NCBI GenBank assembly: GCA_902497035.1 | Contig: CABVDL010000023.1 | Span: 1-30,601, forward strand | Origin: an uncultured Prevotella sp. | Lineage (GTDB): Bacteria > Bacteroidota > Bacteroidia > Bacteroidales > Bacteroidaceae | DNA length: 30,601 bases | Reading direction: 5' to 3' | In this document: piece after piece, positions 15,978-24,782 of the stretch | Position numbering within the stretch: position 1 is the stretch's first letter | How the letters are laid out: every line of letters starts with the position of its first letter | Translations under genes and position numbers: made by a program | The notes under the pieces: generated by a model | Database searches by the model: none | What the model was told of the DNA's origin: nothing | The model's input: only the letters and a program-made list of their open reading frames with translations

Positions 15978-17321
15978 ATGAAGAAATCCATCGTGAGTCT
16001 GGTATCCTTGCTTCTGACGGCCGGTATGCCCCTTGTCTCTCATGCGCGGCAGTGGACGCTGCAGGACTGCATCAGCTACGCTTTGACCAACAACATCTCG
16101 CTGCAGAGAACACGTGTGAAGCATCTCTCAGCCATTGAGGACTTGAAGCAGAGCAAGGCCGCGCTGCTGCCTTCGCTCTCGGCCTCGACCTCGCACAACG
16201 TAACCTACAATCCCTGGCCCGAGACGGGCAGCTATACTATAGCTGGCAGCCGCGTGCAGACGCAGGTGGATAAAGTGTATTACAACGGCTCTTATGGCAT
16301 CAACGCCAACTGGACTGTGTGGAACGGCAACCGCAACCGCAACCAGGTGAGGCTCAACCAGATGACCGCTGACCAGGCTGCCCTTGACAGTGCTACGACG
16401 GCAAACTCCATTCAGGAACAGATAGCCCAGCTCTTTGTGCAAATACTTTACTCCAAGGAGGCCGTTGAGGTGGACAAGGCCACGCTTGAGACTTCGAAAA
16501 AGAACGAGGATCGTGGAAAGGAGTTTGTCAGGGTGGGCAACATGAGCAAGGCCGACCTGGCTCAGCTCACCGCCCAGCGCGCGCAGGATGAATACAATGT
16601 GGTGCAGGCTGAAAGCCAGCTCAAGGAATATAAGCGGCAGCTGAAGCAGCTGCTTCAGATTACCGACGATGAGGAGTTTGACGTTGTGGTTCCCGCCACT
16701 ACCGATGATATGGCATTGCAGGACATCCCCAAGGTGGCCACAGTTTATGATGCCGCTTTAAGCTATCGCCCTGAAATACAAAATGCGCAGCTCGGCATAA
16801 AGAGCAGCGACCTCGCCATCAAGATGGCCAAGGCACAGCGCATGCCGACGGTGGGACTGTCGGCAAATGCCGGAACATCGACCACGTCGATGAACGACAA
16901 CCAGTGGGGCAAGCAGATGAAGAACAACTTCGTAGTGGGAGGCGGCGTGATGGTGAGCATCCCCATCTTTGACCAGCGAGAGACCAAGACGGCGGTCAAC
17001 AAGGCCATGCTGCAGCGCCAGGACTATCAGCTCGAGTTGCGCGACAAGCAAACCACGCTCTACTCGACCATTGAGAACTACTGGCTGCAGGCCTATAACA
17101 ACCAGGCGCAGTTTAAAAGTGCCAGGGTGAGCACGGAGAGCGCGCAGGCCAGCTACGACCTCTTGCAGGAGCAGTTTAAGCAGAACCTGAAGAACGTCAT
17201 AGAGCTGATGAACGGCAAGGACGCTCTGCTGAAAGCCAGGCAAAGCGAGCTACAGGCGAAATACTTAGCCATCTATAATATTGATATGTTGAAGTTTTAT
17301 CAAACAGGAGAGTTGAAATGA
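15978..17321 (+). CDS. tolC: TolC family outer membrane efflux channel
   Basis: A 447-residue outer membrane channel subunit that would trimerise and take over substrates from the adaptor/ABC pump encoded next to it. A signal peptide covers about 1-23 (MKKSIVSLVSLLL...SHA). The mature start RQWTLQDCISYALTNNISLQ is the classical first helix of the family. The two outer membrane efflux repeats show as LPSLSASTSHNV, a helix pair at about 160-235, and the second strand region MPTVGLSANAG with GVMVSIPIFDQ. The tail ends in MLKFYQTGELK. It is the first gene of the operon: its TGA overlaps the macA-like ATG in ATGA (17318-17321). Confidence 0.92.
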   Translation: MKKSIVSLVSLLLTAGMPLVSHARQWTLQDCISYALTNNISLQRTRVKHLSAIEDLKQSKAALLPSLSASTSHNVTYNPWPETGSYTIAGSRVQTQVDKVYYNGSYGINANWTVWNGNRNRNQVRLNQMTADQAALDSATTANSIQEQIAQLFVQILYSKEAVEVDKATLETSKKNEDRGKEFVRVGNMSKADLAQLTAQRAQDEYNVVQAESQLKEYKRQLKQLLQITDDEEFDVVVPATTDDMALQDIPKVATVYDAALSYRPEIQNAQLGIKSSDLAIKMAKAQRMPTVGLSANAGTSTTSMNDNQWGKQMKNNFVVGGGVMVSIPIFDQRETKTAVNKAMLQRQDYQLELRDKQTTLYSTIENYWLQAYNNQAQFKSARVSTESAQASYDLLQEQFKQNLKNVIELMNGKDALLKARQSELQAKYLAIYNIDMLKFYQTGELK

Positions 17322-18547
17322 AGACAAAGAAGATTAGCAGCGTGTGGATTATTGTCGGTGTCGTGGTGGCTTTGGCTGTTGTAGCCTAGCTGCTTTCGGT
17401 CAACAAGAATGAGGAGACCGTCAATTTCACCACTGAGACCGTGGCCCCGGCCAATATTGAGAACTACGTCACTGCCACGGGCAGCATTGAGGCAGTGCAG
17501 ACCGTAACGGTGGGCACACAGGTGTCGGGTATCGTAAGCAAGCTGTATGTTGATTACAACAGTGTGGTGAAAAAGGGGCAGGTGATTGCCGAGCTCGACA
17601 AGAGCAACCTCGTCAGCCAGCTCAATTCTGCCAAGGCTTCGTTGGCTGAGGCTGAGGCGCAGCTGCGCAGTGCCGAGAGCGACGTGGCCTATCAGCGGGG
17701 CAATTACCAGCGCTACAGGGCATTGTATCAGAAAGGCTTGATCTCGGCCAACGACTATGAGTCGGCCCGTTTGAGCTATCAGACCTCGTCGGCTACGCTC
17801 TCCCAGCGCAAGGACGCGGTGCTGTCGGCCCGCGAGGAGGTCAACCGCGCGCAGACCAACCTCGGTTATGCCACCATCACGTCGCCCATCGACGGTGTGG
17901 TTATCTCAAAGAGCGTCGAGGAGGGACAGACCGTTGCGGCCAGCTTCTCCACGCCTACGCTGTTTACCATTGCCAAAGATCTGAAAGACATGCGCGTGGT
18001 GGCTGACGTGGATGAGGCCGACATTGGCGGCGTGAGAACCGGGCAGCGCGTCACGTTCACGGTTGACGCCTATCCCGACGACACTTTCCAGGGCTATGTC
18101 ACACAGGTGAGACAGGAGGCCACAACCACCAACAACGTGGTGACCTATGAGGTGGTAATCAGTGCGCCCAACAACGACCTGAAGCTTAAGCCCGGACTTA
18201 CTGCCAACGTGAATATCTACACCAGCGAGACCTAGGGCGTGCTAAGCGTACCGGCCAAGGCATTGCGCTATACGCCTGAAAAGGAGACTGTTGGCGGCCG
18301 TAAGATTAAAGACGTGACGGGCAAGAACAAAGTGTGGACGCTTGAGGGCAACACGCTCGTGGCGCATGCCGTGAACATTGGCGCCACCGACGGCACTCAC
18401 ACGCAGGTACTGAGCGGCATAAAGCGTGGGCAGAAAGTCATTACCGGAGTTGCCGTCTCAACTGACAGCGGCGACGGGGCGTCTGACGATGACAACACCT
18501 CGAGTCCGTTTGCACCGGGGCCGCGCAACAATAAGAATAAGAAGTAA
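17318..18547 (+). pseudogene. macA: MacA/HlyD-like periplasmic adaptor with two in-frame amber codons
   Basis: One 410-codon frame encodes a complete RND/MacA-type membrane fusion protein, interrupted by TAG at codon 24 (17387-17389) and codon 306 (18233-18235). Codons 1-23 are a basic start plus part of the membrane anchor. The lipoyl/barrel-sandwich half motif VGTQVSGIVSKLYVDYNSVV begins at about codon 68. A long helical hairpin follows at about 100-180, then the second lipoyl half (ATITSPIDGVVISKSVEEGQ) and the beta-barrel. The second TAG lies directly before GVLSVPAKALR, the start of the membrane-proximal domain. There is no frameshift and both flanks read as normal family sequence. Without suppression no full adaptor would form; an internal GTG (17441) would lack the anchor. 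Spacing to tolC (4-bp overlap) and to the ATPase gene (4 bp) is that of a working operon. Nonsense lesions, base errors or amber readthrough are all possible. Confidence 0.85.
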
Positions 18548-18551
18548 GCGT

Positions 18552-19343
18552 ATGACAGAGCAAGCAAACAGCCAGGCTCCGCAGCCAGAGAGCCGGCAGC
18601 GCAAGGTGGTCATCGAGCTTCGCGACGTGAAGCGGGATTTCCAGGTAGGTGACGAGACGGTGCATGCGCTGCGCGGCGTGTCGTTCAAGATTTACGAGTG
18701 CGAGTTTGTCACCATCATGGGTAAGTCGGGCTCAGGCAAGTCAACGCTGCTCAACCAGCTTGGATGCCTCGACACGCCTACAAGCGGTGAGTACCTCCTC
18801 GACGGCATATCGGTCAGACAAATGTCGAAATCGCAGCGTGCCGTACTCCGCAACCGTAAGATTGGCTTCATCTTCCAAAATTACAATCTGTTGCCCAAGA
18901 CGACGAGCGTGGAGAACGTGGAACTGCCATTGATGTACAACAATGACGTGTCGACCAGGCAACGATTTGAGAAATCGGTGGCCGCGCTGAAAGCCGTGGG
19001 CCTGGGCGACCGCCTTTATCACAAGTCAAACCAGATGTCGGGCGGCCAGATGCAGCGCGTCGCCATCGCCCGTGCCTTGGTCAACGACCCCGCCGTCATA
19101 CTTGCCGACGAGGCTACGGGAAACCTCGACACACGCACCAGCTTCCAGATATTAGTGCTCTTTCAGCGGCTCTATGCCGAGGGCCACACCATTATCTTCG
19201 TAACGCACAATCCCGACATTGCCAACTATTCCTCGCGCAATATCGAGATACGGGACGGGCGTGTCATCAGCGATACGTACAACGACAACATTAAGTCGGC
19301 CGCCGACGCGCTGGCCAAACTGCCTGACAACACTGACGAGTAA
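18552..19343 (+). CDS. ABC transporter ATP-binding protein, MacB/LolD type
   Basis: A 263-residue ATPase subunit that powers the adjacent permease. Walker A GKSGSGKST is at 57-65. The Q-loop follows in IGFIFQNYNLLP. The signature is MSGGQMQRVAIARAL, with M in place of the usual L. Walker B is VILADEATGNLD, and the H-loop is VTHN. The QNYNLLP and TSVENVELPL segments are typical of the MacB/LolD/FtsE group. I chose ATG 18552 because longer starts would run into the macA-like gene. It begins 4 bp after that gene and ends 15 bp before the permease. Substrates of such pumps range from drugs and peptides to lipoproteins; the sequence does not decide. Confidence 0.93.
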   Translation: MTEQANSQAPQPESRQRKVVIELRDVKRDFQVGDETVHALRGVSFKIYECEFVTIMGKSGSGKSTLLNQLGCLDTPTSGEYLLDGISVRQMSKSQRAVLRNRKIGFIFQNYNLLPKTTSVENVELPLMYNNDVSTRQRFEKSVAALKAVGLGDRLYHKSNQMSGGQMQRVAIARALVNDPAVILADEATGNLDTRTSFQILVLFQRLYAEGHTIIFVTHNPDIANYSSRNIEIRDGRVISDTYNDNIKSAADALAKLPDNTDE

Positions 19344-19358
19344 CAAGTTTCATTCAGC

Positions 19359-20597
19359 ATGAATTACAGTAATCTTTTCAAGATAGCCTTGCGCGCCATC
19401 GGCGCCAACAAGATGCGCTCCTTCCTCACGGCTCTGGGTATTATCATCGGTGTGGCCTCGGTCATCACCATGCTCGCCATTGGCCAGGGCTCAAAGCGAA
19501 GCATTCAGGCCAATATCGCGGAGATGGGCTCAAACATGATTATGATTCATCCTGGGCAGGACATGCGTGGCGGTGTCAGGCAGGATGCCTCGTCGATGGA
19601 GACGCTCAAGCTTACCGACTATCAGGCCCTCAAGGATGAGTGCTCATATATAAAGGGCATCAGCCCGGTGGTCAACTCGAGCGGACAGTTTATCTACGGC
19701 AACAACAACACACAATCTACCATCTACGGCGTCAATGCGGAGTATCTCGACATTCGGCAGCTGTCGGTCAGCGATGGAGAAGTGTTTACCGACCAGGAGA
19801 TAAAGACCAGTGCCAAGGTGTGCATCCTCGGTCAGACCGTTGTCAATTATCTCTTTCCCAACGGCGGCTCGCCCATTGGCAAGGTGGTGCGCTTCAATTC
19901 CATTCCTTTCCGTGTGATTGGCGTGTTGAAGAAGAAAGGCTATAACTCGATGGGCATGGACCAGGACGACCTTGTGCTTGCGCCTTATACCACGGTGATG
20001 AAGCGCATCCTCGCCCAGACCTATCTGAGCGAGATACAGGCCTCCGCCATCACAGAGGGCGTTACCGACAAGGCTGTTGAGGAGATGACGGGCATACTGC
20101 GGCGTACGCATAAACTGAAGGATGCCACTGATACCCAGGCTGGCGACGACGACGATTTCAACATCCGCTCGCAGGAGGAATTATCGACCATGATGAACTC
20201 CACCACCAGCATGCTTACCATTCTCTTGGGCTGCGTGGCCGGCATCTCGCTTGTCGTGGGCGGCATAGGCATTATGAACATCATGTATGTGAGCGTCACC
20301 GAGCGCACGCGTGAGATTGGCCTGCGCATGAGTGTGGGCGCGCGGGGCGTGGATATCCTCAACCAGTTTCTCATCGAGGCCATTATGATGAGTGTGACCG
20401 GCGGCCTAATTGGCGTCGTGCTGGGTATCGGCTCGAGCTACGCCGTGAAGCTCATCGCCCACTGGCCCATCTACATTGAGCCTTGGACCATCATCATGAG
20501 CTTTGCCGTGTGCACCTTTACCGGCGTGTTCTTCGGTTGGTATCCGGCGAAGAAGGCTGCCCGCCTCGACCCCATAGAGGCCATACGCTACGAATAA
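19359..20597 (+). CDS. ABC transporter permease, MacB/FtsX family
   Basis: A 412-residue inner-membrane protein with the MacB topology. The first helix follows an N-terminal amphipathic stretch (NKMRSFLTALGIIIGVASVITMLAIGQGS). A large periplasmic domain (about 55-275) includes YGVNAEYLDIRQL and RFNSIPFRVIGVLKKKGYNSMG. Three C-terminal helices follow with GGIGIMNIMYVSVTERTREIGLRMSVGA, the FtsX signature, and FGWYPAKKAARLDPIEAIRYE at the end. In E. coli MacB the ATPase and permease are one chain; here they are separate genes. With the TolC-like channel and the adaptor it would form a tripartite pump. It ends 27 bp from the convergent regulator gene, with no obvious terminator between. Confidence 0.93.
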   Translation: MNYSNLFKIALRAIGANKMRSFLTALGIIIGVASVITMLAIGQGSKRSIQANIAEMGSNMIMIHPGQDMRGGVRQDASSMETLKLTDYQALKDECSYIKGISPVVNSSGQFIYGNNNTQSTIYGVNAEYLDIRQLSVSDGEVFTDQEIKTSAKVCILGQTVVNYLFPNGGSPIGKVVRFNSIPFRVIGVLKKKGYNSMGMDQDDLVLAPYTTVMKRILAQTYLSEIQASAITEGVTDKAVEEMTGILRRTHKLKDATDTQAGDDDDFNIRSQEELSTMMNSTTSMLTILLGCVAGISLVVGGIGIMNIMYVSVTERTREIGLRMSVGARGVDILNQFLIEAIMMSVTGGLIGVVLGIGSSYAVKLIAHWPIYIEPWTIIMSFAVCTFTGVFFGWYPAKKAARLDPIEAIRYE

Positions 20598-20624
20598 CGC
20601 GCAGAGCCGTGGGGAAATACGCCC

Positions 20625-21581
20625 TTACAGCTTCACCTTGCTGATGTCAATGAGGTGGTTGACAATGGCGTAGATGGTCAGGCCCGCGGGTGAGTGTATC
20701 TGCAACTTTCGTGCGATGTTGCGGCGGTGTGTAAGCACCGTGTTGACCGAGATGTAGAGATGCTCGGCAATTTCCTTGTTGGTCATGCCCTGCACCAGTG
20801 CGATAATCACTTCTTTCTCACGGTCGGACAGCGCCTCGTCGCTGTTCGGCTGCTTGCTTATCATGCTGCTTATGCGGGCGGAGACATCGTTCTTGCGTAG
20901 GCTGTCCTGCATGCGCCTAATGGCTGGAATGAAGATGCGGTCCTCCACCTGGGCGTGGTCTGACAGCCACCGCTCGCTGTTGTATATGTCGTAGAGCGTG
21001 TGCGTGAGCTGGTTATTGCGCAGGTTGTCGGCCGGCAGATACTTGATGATGATGTTTTTAAGCTCCCGCAGCTTTATGTCAACTTGGTTGTGATGCTTCG
21101 AGAAAGTCTCTATGTCGTAGTTGGTCGGGATGCTGCCGTCCATTAGGGCACTCACAAAGGGAAAAAGGGTTTTCTCCTCATATTTCATGTGATTGCGTAT
21201 GGTGTGGGCGTATTCGTCGTAGAGCTTGAGTATGAGCTGGCTCAAGTTGTCTTTGGCATCGAGCGCATCCTCGAGTTCCTTTCTGATAAAGGGCAGTTCG
21301 AAATCAATATAGTAGGTGTGGCTGGCCTTCAGATAGTGCATTAGCGTTGATATCGACAGACGGTCGTCGTCGTCAACGTTGAGGTACCCGTTGATGGTAA
21401 AGTTGACTACCGTCAGGAAAGTGTAGGTATCCACATTCTCTGCCTCGCAGACTTCTTTCACCGTTTTGTCGCCAAATCCGAGGCTTATGCCGAAGCAGCC
21501 TAAGCTCTGCAGCACCGCGTAGTTGTCGCTGATGATGCTTATCAGGCTGTCGTTGGGCTCATACATTTTTTGATTTCTCAT
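20625..21581 (-). CDS. Hemerythrin/ScdA-like domain fused to LuxR-type DNA-binding domain
   Basis: A 318-residue regulator of unusual build. The N-terminal part (about 1-70) resembles the ScdA/RIC N-terminal domain, with FGISLGFGDKTVKEVCEAENVD. The middle (about 80-230) is a hemerythrin-like four-helix domain with candidate diiron ligands H88, H131 and E135 (HMKYE), H163/H164, H209 and E213 (HAQVE). The C-terminal part (about 250-310) is a LuxR helix-turn-helix: LSDREKEVIIALVQGMTNKEIAEHL and SVNTVLTHRRNIARKLQ. ScdA/RIC proteins repair iron-sulfur centres after nitric oxide or oxidative stress, and hemerythrin domains sense O2, NO or iron. A redox-responsive transcription factor is therefore the best inference. 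It lies just behind the nuo operon terminator in the same direction, with only 33 bp between. Confidence 0.85.
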   Translation of the reverse strand: MRNQKMYEPNDSLISIISDNYAVLQSLGCFGISLGFGDKTVKEVCEAENVDTYTFLTVVNFTINGYLNVDDDDRLSISTLMHYLKASHTYYIDFELPFIRKELEDALDAKDNLSQLILKLYDEYAHTIRNHMKYEEKTLFPFVSALMDGSIPTNYDIETFSKHHNQVDIKLRELKNIIIKYLPADNLRNNQLTHTLYDIYNSERWLSDHAQVEDRIFIPAIRRMQDSLRKNDVSARISSMISKQPNSDEALSDREKEVIIALVQGMTNKEIAEHLYISVNTVLTHRRNIARKLQIHSPAGLTIYAIVNHLIDISKVKL

Positions 21582-21614
21582 TGCGGGTGTTGTTGAATTG
21601 GCTTGTGCTGTTGA

Positions 21615-21658
21615 TTAAAAAGCCCCCATCCCCCTGCTTGCGTAGGAAGATGGGGGCT
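21615..21658 (-). terminator. Intrinsic terminator of the nuo operon
   Basis: Read on the minus strand, AGCCCCCATC and GATGGGGGCT (21649-21658 and 21621-21630) form a perfect 10-bp stem, followed by five T's. It stands 24 bp after the nuoN stop and 33 bp before the hemerythrin-LuxR start. Confidence 0.88.
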
Positions 21659-21682
21659 ATATAGTATAAGGTGTAGCCCGAC

Positions 21683-23224
21683 TTAAAGTCCGGCTGCCGA
21701 GCTAATCCATGTATAGACACCCGAGCAGAGTCCAAAGCCGACGATGCCGAGGGTGCAGATGGCCAGGGCGAGCTTTGTGCTGACGGCTGACTTGAATGTG
21801 GGCAGGGGATTGTCGTTATGCTTCACGAACATGGCCTTGACTATCAGCAGATAGTAGTAAAGGCTGATGACCGTGTTGACCAAGGCTACGAACACCGTTG
21901 CGTAGGTCAGTGCGCCGAGGGTGGTGGTGATCTCTGCGCCGTTGGCTGCGGCCATGAAGACGAAGAACTTCGAGAACATGCCGGCAAACGGAGGAATGCC
22001 GCCAAGGGAGAACAGGGCCAGTGTCAGGATGAAGCTCAGACGGGGATTGGTCTTGTAGAAGCCGTTGTAGGCATCCATGCTGACAACACCGCCGTTGTGC
22101 TCCTCAACCGACGAGATGATGCCGAAGACGGCGAGGTTGGCCACTACGTAGATGAGCACATAGTAGCTCAGCGCGGTCACGCCCATCGCATATCCGCCGA
22201 TGACGGCCAGCATGATGTAGCCGGCCTGTGAGATGGAACTGAAGGCCATGAAGCGCTTGAGGTCTTTCTGATGGATGGCGAAGAGGTTGGCTACGGTGAT
22301 AGACAGCACGATGACAATCATCAGCATGTAGCGCCAATAGGTCACCATCGGGGCAAACACCTTCATCAGGATGACGCAGAGCGCAAAGGCTGCCGCTCCC
22401 TTTGAGACCACGCTCAGGTAGCCTGAGACATTGGTGGGAGCGCCCTGGTAGGTGTCGGCTGTCCAGAAATGGAACGGCACGAGTGAGATCTTGAAGCCCA
22501 GTCCGCTGAAGAAGAACACCATTCCCATGATGGTGAGGGGCGTCACTGTGATTTTCGAGACTACGTCATCGAAATAGAGCGTGCCCGTTGCGCCATAGAG
22601 GAAGCTGATGCCAAAGATCATCACGCCGCTTGAGAAAGTGGCGGTGAGGATGAACTTGGCTCCGGCCTCGGCGCTGTAGTGGCGGTACTTGTCGAATGCC
22701 ACGAGGCAGGCCATAGGCACTGAGGCCATCTCAAGGCCCAGGAAGAAGAGCAGGAAATGATTGGCCGAAACCATCATGTTCATGCCGAGCAGTGTGGAGA
22801 TGGCAAGCAGGTAGAACTCGCCCTCCTTGAAGGCGGTGTCGGGACGGCTAAGCCACTCGCGGGCCTGGATGAAGACGATGAGCGTGCCGAATGCCAGGAT
22901 GGTCTTGATGACGCCCACCGACGGGTTGGTGACATACATGCCGCCAAACGTAGAGGCTTCGGCCGTGGGGAAGATGTTGATGAGGATATGCACGAGCATC
23001 AGCGCGCAGACCAGGATGTTGAACCAAGGTCTCGGTGAGGCATGCTCGTTGAGGATGGCTCCTTTGGGGCGGTCCAGGCTCTGCTCACCCGTCTCAGCCT
23101 CGGCCACGGCGATGGGGGCGGGCTTCTGAGCGGTAAAGAGGTCGATGAAGAAGACCAGCACTAATATGGCCGTCAGCGTGACCTCCGGTATCATGTTCAG
23201 AAATTGACTATAATCGATATTCAT
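21683..23224 (-). CDS. nuoN: NADH-quinone oxidoreductase subunit N
   Basis: A 513-residue antiporter-like proton-pumping subunit of complex I, embedded in the inner membrane. About 14 hydrophobic helices are visible. The conserved glutamate is in LLFFLGLEMASVPMACL. LVPFHFWTADTYQGAPT and FMAFSSISQAGYIML are the standard NuoN/M/L proton-channel motifs, and FSLGGIPPFAGMFSKFFVF is typical of NuoN. Between the first two helices is a charged insertion (about 35-65) containing AEAETGEQSLDRPKG, which I do not recall from E. coli NuoN. It is the last gene of the operon, 18 bp after nuoM, and ends in TAA before a strong terminator. Confidence 0.95.
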   Translation of the reverse strand: MNIDYSQFLNMIPEVTLTAILVLVFFIDLFTAQKPAPIAVAEAETGEQSLDRPKGAILNEHASPRPWFNILVCALMLVHILINIFPTAEASTFGGMYVTNPSVGVIKTILAFGTLIVFIQAREWLSRPDTAFKEGEFYLLAISTLLGMNMMVSANHFLLFFLGLEMASVPMACLVAFDKYRHYSAEAGAKFILTATFSSGVMIFGISFLYGATGTLYFDDVVSKITVTPLTIMGMVFFFSGLGFKISLVPFHFWTADTYQGAPTNVSGYLSVVSKGAAAFALCVILMKVFAPMVTYWRYMLMIVIVLSITVANLFAIHQKDLKRFMAFSSISQAGYIMLAVIGGYAMGVTALSYYVLIYVVANLAVFGIISSVEEHNGGVVSMDAYNGFYKTNPRLSFILTLALFSLGGIPPFAGMFSKFFVFMAAANGAEITTTLGALTYATVFVALVNTVISLYYYLLIVKAMFVKHNDNPLPTFKSAVSTKLALAICTLGIVGFGLCSGVYTWISSAAGL

Positions 23225-23242
23225 TGTTTTTGTCTGCTTAAA

Positions 23243-24748
23243 TTACATTCCGGTAATGTGAGAAATCATAGGTACTACGGCATCCCTGATGATGTTTTGT
23301 GCCCACAGCGGAGCCAGTCCGAGGCCGGCAACGCAGAAGATGAGGCCGCCGACGGCGATGCGCTCATCCCATGAGGCATCCGTGAGCTTGTAGTATTCGG
23401 GGTTGGGTACCTTCTGATAGAGTATCTTGCCCACCACGCGCAGAATATAAACCGCAGTGATAACGATTGACGTACATGCAATGATGGTGCAGGTGCGATG
23501 GAACACGTCGGCATTCTCGAACGAGCCGACGAAGATGTTCATCTCTGCCACGAAGCCGGAGAAGCCGGGCAGGCCGAGGTTGGCCAAGCCTGCCACCACG
23601 TAGGCCACTGAGAGGAACGGCATGATTTTCATCAGTCCGCCAAGGCGGCGCACGTCACGCGTGCCGGTGCGGTGGTATATCATTCCGATGACGGCGAAGA
23701 AGAGGGCTGTCATCAAGCCGTGTGAGAGCATCTGAAGGATGGCGCCGGTGGCTGCGGTGCTCGTCATCATCAGCAGGGCGAAGAGCACCATGCCGCAGTG
23801 TGACACCGAAGAGTAGGCGTTGATGTACTTAAGGTCGGTCTGAACGCAGGCCGAGAGTGCACCGTAAACCACCGAGATGGTCGTGAGGATAAGGAATATC
23901 CACGACAGCTGCTGGGCGGCGTCGGGCAGCAGGAACATGGCGATGCGGAAGCAACCGTAGCCTCCGAGCTTCATCAGCACGCCGGCGTGAAGCATTGACA
24001 CGGCCGTCGGGGCCGAGGCATGACCGTCGGGTGACCAGGTGTGGAACGGGAAAAGCGCGCCAAGCACTCCGAAGCCGATGAAGATGAAGGGGAAGAACAC
24101 CTTCTGGATGGACACGGGGATAGCGTGGAGCTGGGCTATCTCTGTGACGCTCATCGTATAGACGTGGCTGTATTCTCCGTTGAAGAAGTAGATGCCGAGG
24201 ATGCCGATGATGAGCAGTGCGGAGCCGCCCATGAGCATCAGCGTCAGCTTCATGGCTGAGTATTCCTTGGGGCCGGTACCCCAGACTCCGATGAGCAGGT
24301 ACATCGGGATGAGGGCCACCTCGTAGAACATGAACATCGTGAACAGGTCTTCCGTGATGAAGAAGCCGAACACACCCGTTGACAGCAGGGTGAACCAAAG
24401 GAAGTATTCCTTCTGCAGCGGATGGAGCTGCCAGGAGGCAAAGGTGCCGGTGAATACGATGATGGCCGAGAGCAATATCATCACCACGGCTATGCCATCG
24501 ACGCCAGTGCGATAATAGATGTTGAGCGGCTCAAACCAGGGGATGGCCTCTCCGAAGAGGAAAGGCACCTGCTCGGCCGTCTGTGTCTCGCGTGCGGCCA
24601 GGAAGGCAAACACCAGATAGATGGCCAACCCGAGCAATGCCGTGGAGCCTACGGCCATGACAATGCGCACCTGCTTGTCGTTGCGGGCCAGCCACAGGCA
24701 GAGCAGCATTATAACCGGTATAATGACAAAGAAATTTAAAAAACTCAT
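23243..24748 (-). CDS. nuoM: NADH-quinone oxidoreductase subunit M
   Basis: A 501-residue antiporter-like membrane subunit of complex I. Recognisable motifs in order are FTMFMFYEVALIPMYLLIGVWG with the essential glutamate, FPFHTWSPDGHASAPTAVSMLHAGVLMKLGGYG, YINAYSSVSHCGMVLFAL, and LANLGLPGFSGFVAEMNIFVG. All are typical of NuoM, whose channel drives proton movement coupled to quinone reduction. Length matches the family and no lesion is visible. It lies 34 bp after nuoL and 18 bp before nuoN; that order (L, M, N) is the common bacterial one. Confidence 0.95.
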   Translation of the reverse strand: MSFLNFFVIIPVIMLLCLWLARNDKQVRIVMAVGSTALLGLAIYLVFAFLAARETQTAEQVPFLFGEAIPWFEPLNIYYRTGVDGIAVVMILLSAIIVFTGTFASWQLHPLQKEYFLWFTLLSTGVFGFFITEDLFTMFMFYEVALIPMYLLIGVWGTGPKEYSAMKLTLMLMGGSALLIIGILGIYFFNGEYSHVYTMSVTEIAQLHAIPVSIQKVFFPFIFIGFGVLGALFPFHTWSPDGHASAPTAVSMLHAGVLMKLGGYGCFRIAMFLLPDAAQQLSWIFLILTTISVVYGALSACVQTDLKYINAYSSVSHCGMVLFALLMMTSTAATGAILQMLSHGLMTALFFAVIGMIYHRTGTRDVRRLGGLMKIMPFLSVAYVVAGLANLGLPGFSGFVAEMNIFVGSFENADVFHRTCTIIACTSIVITAVYILRVVGKILYQKVPNPEYYKLTDASWDERIAVGGLIFCVAGLGLAPLWAQNIIRDAVVPMISHITGM

Positions 24749-24782
24749 TTTAGTATTTCTTAAATGGGATTGAACGGGTTAG

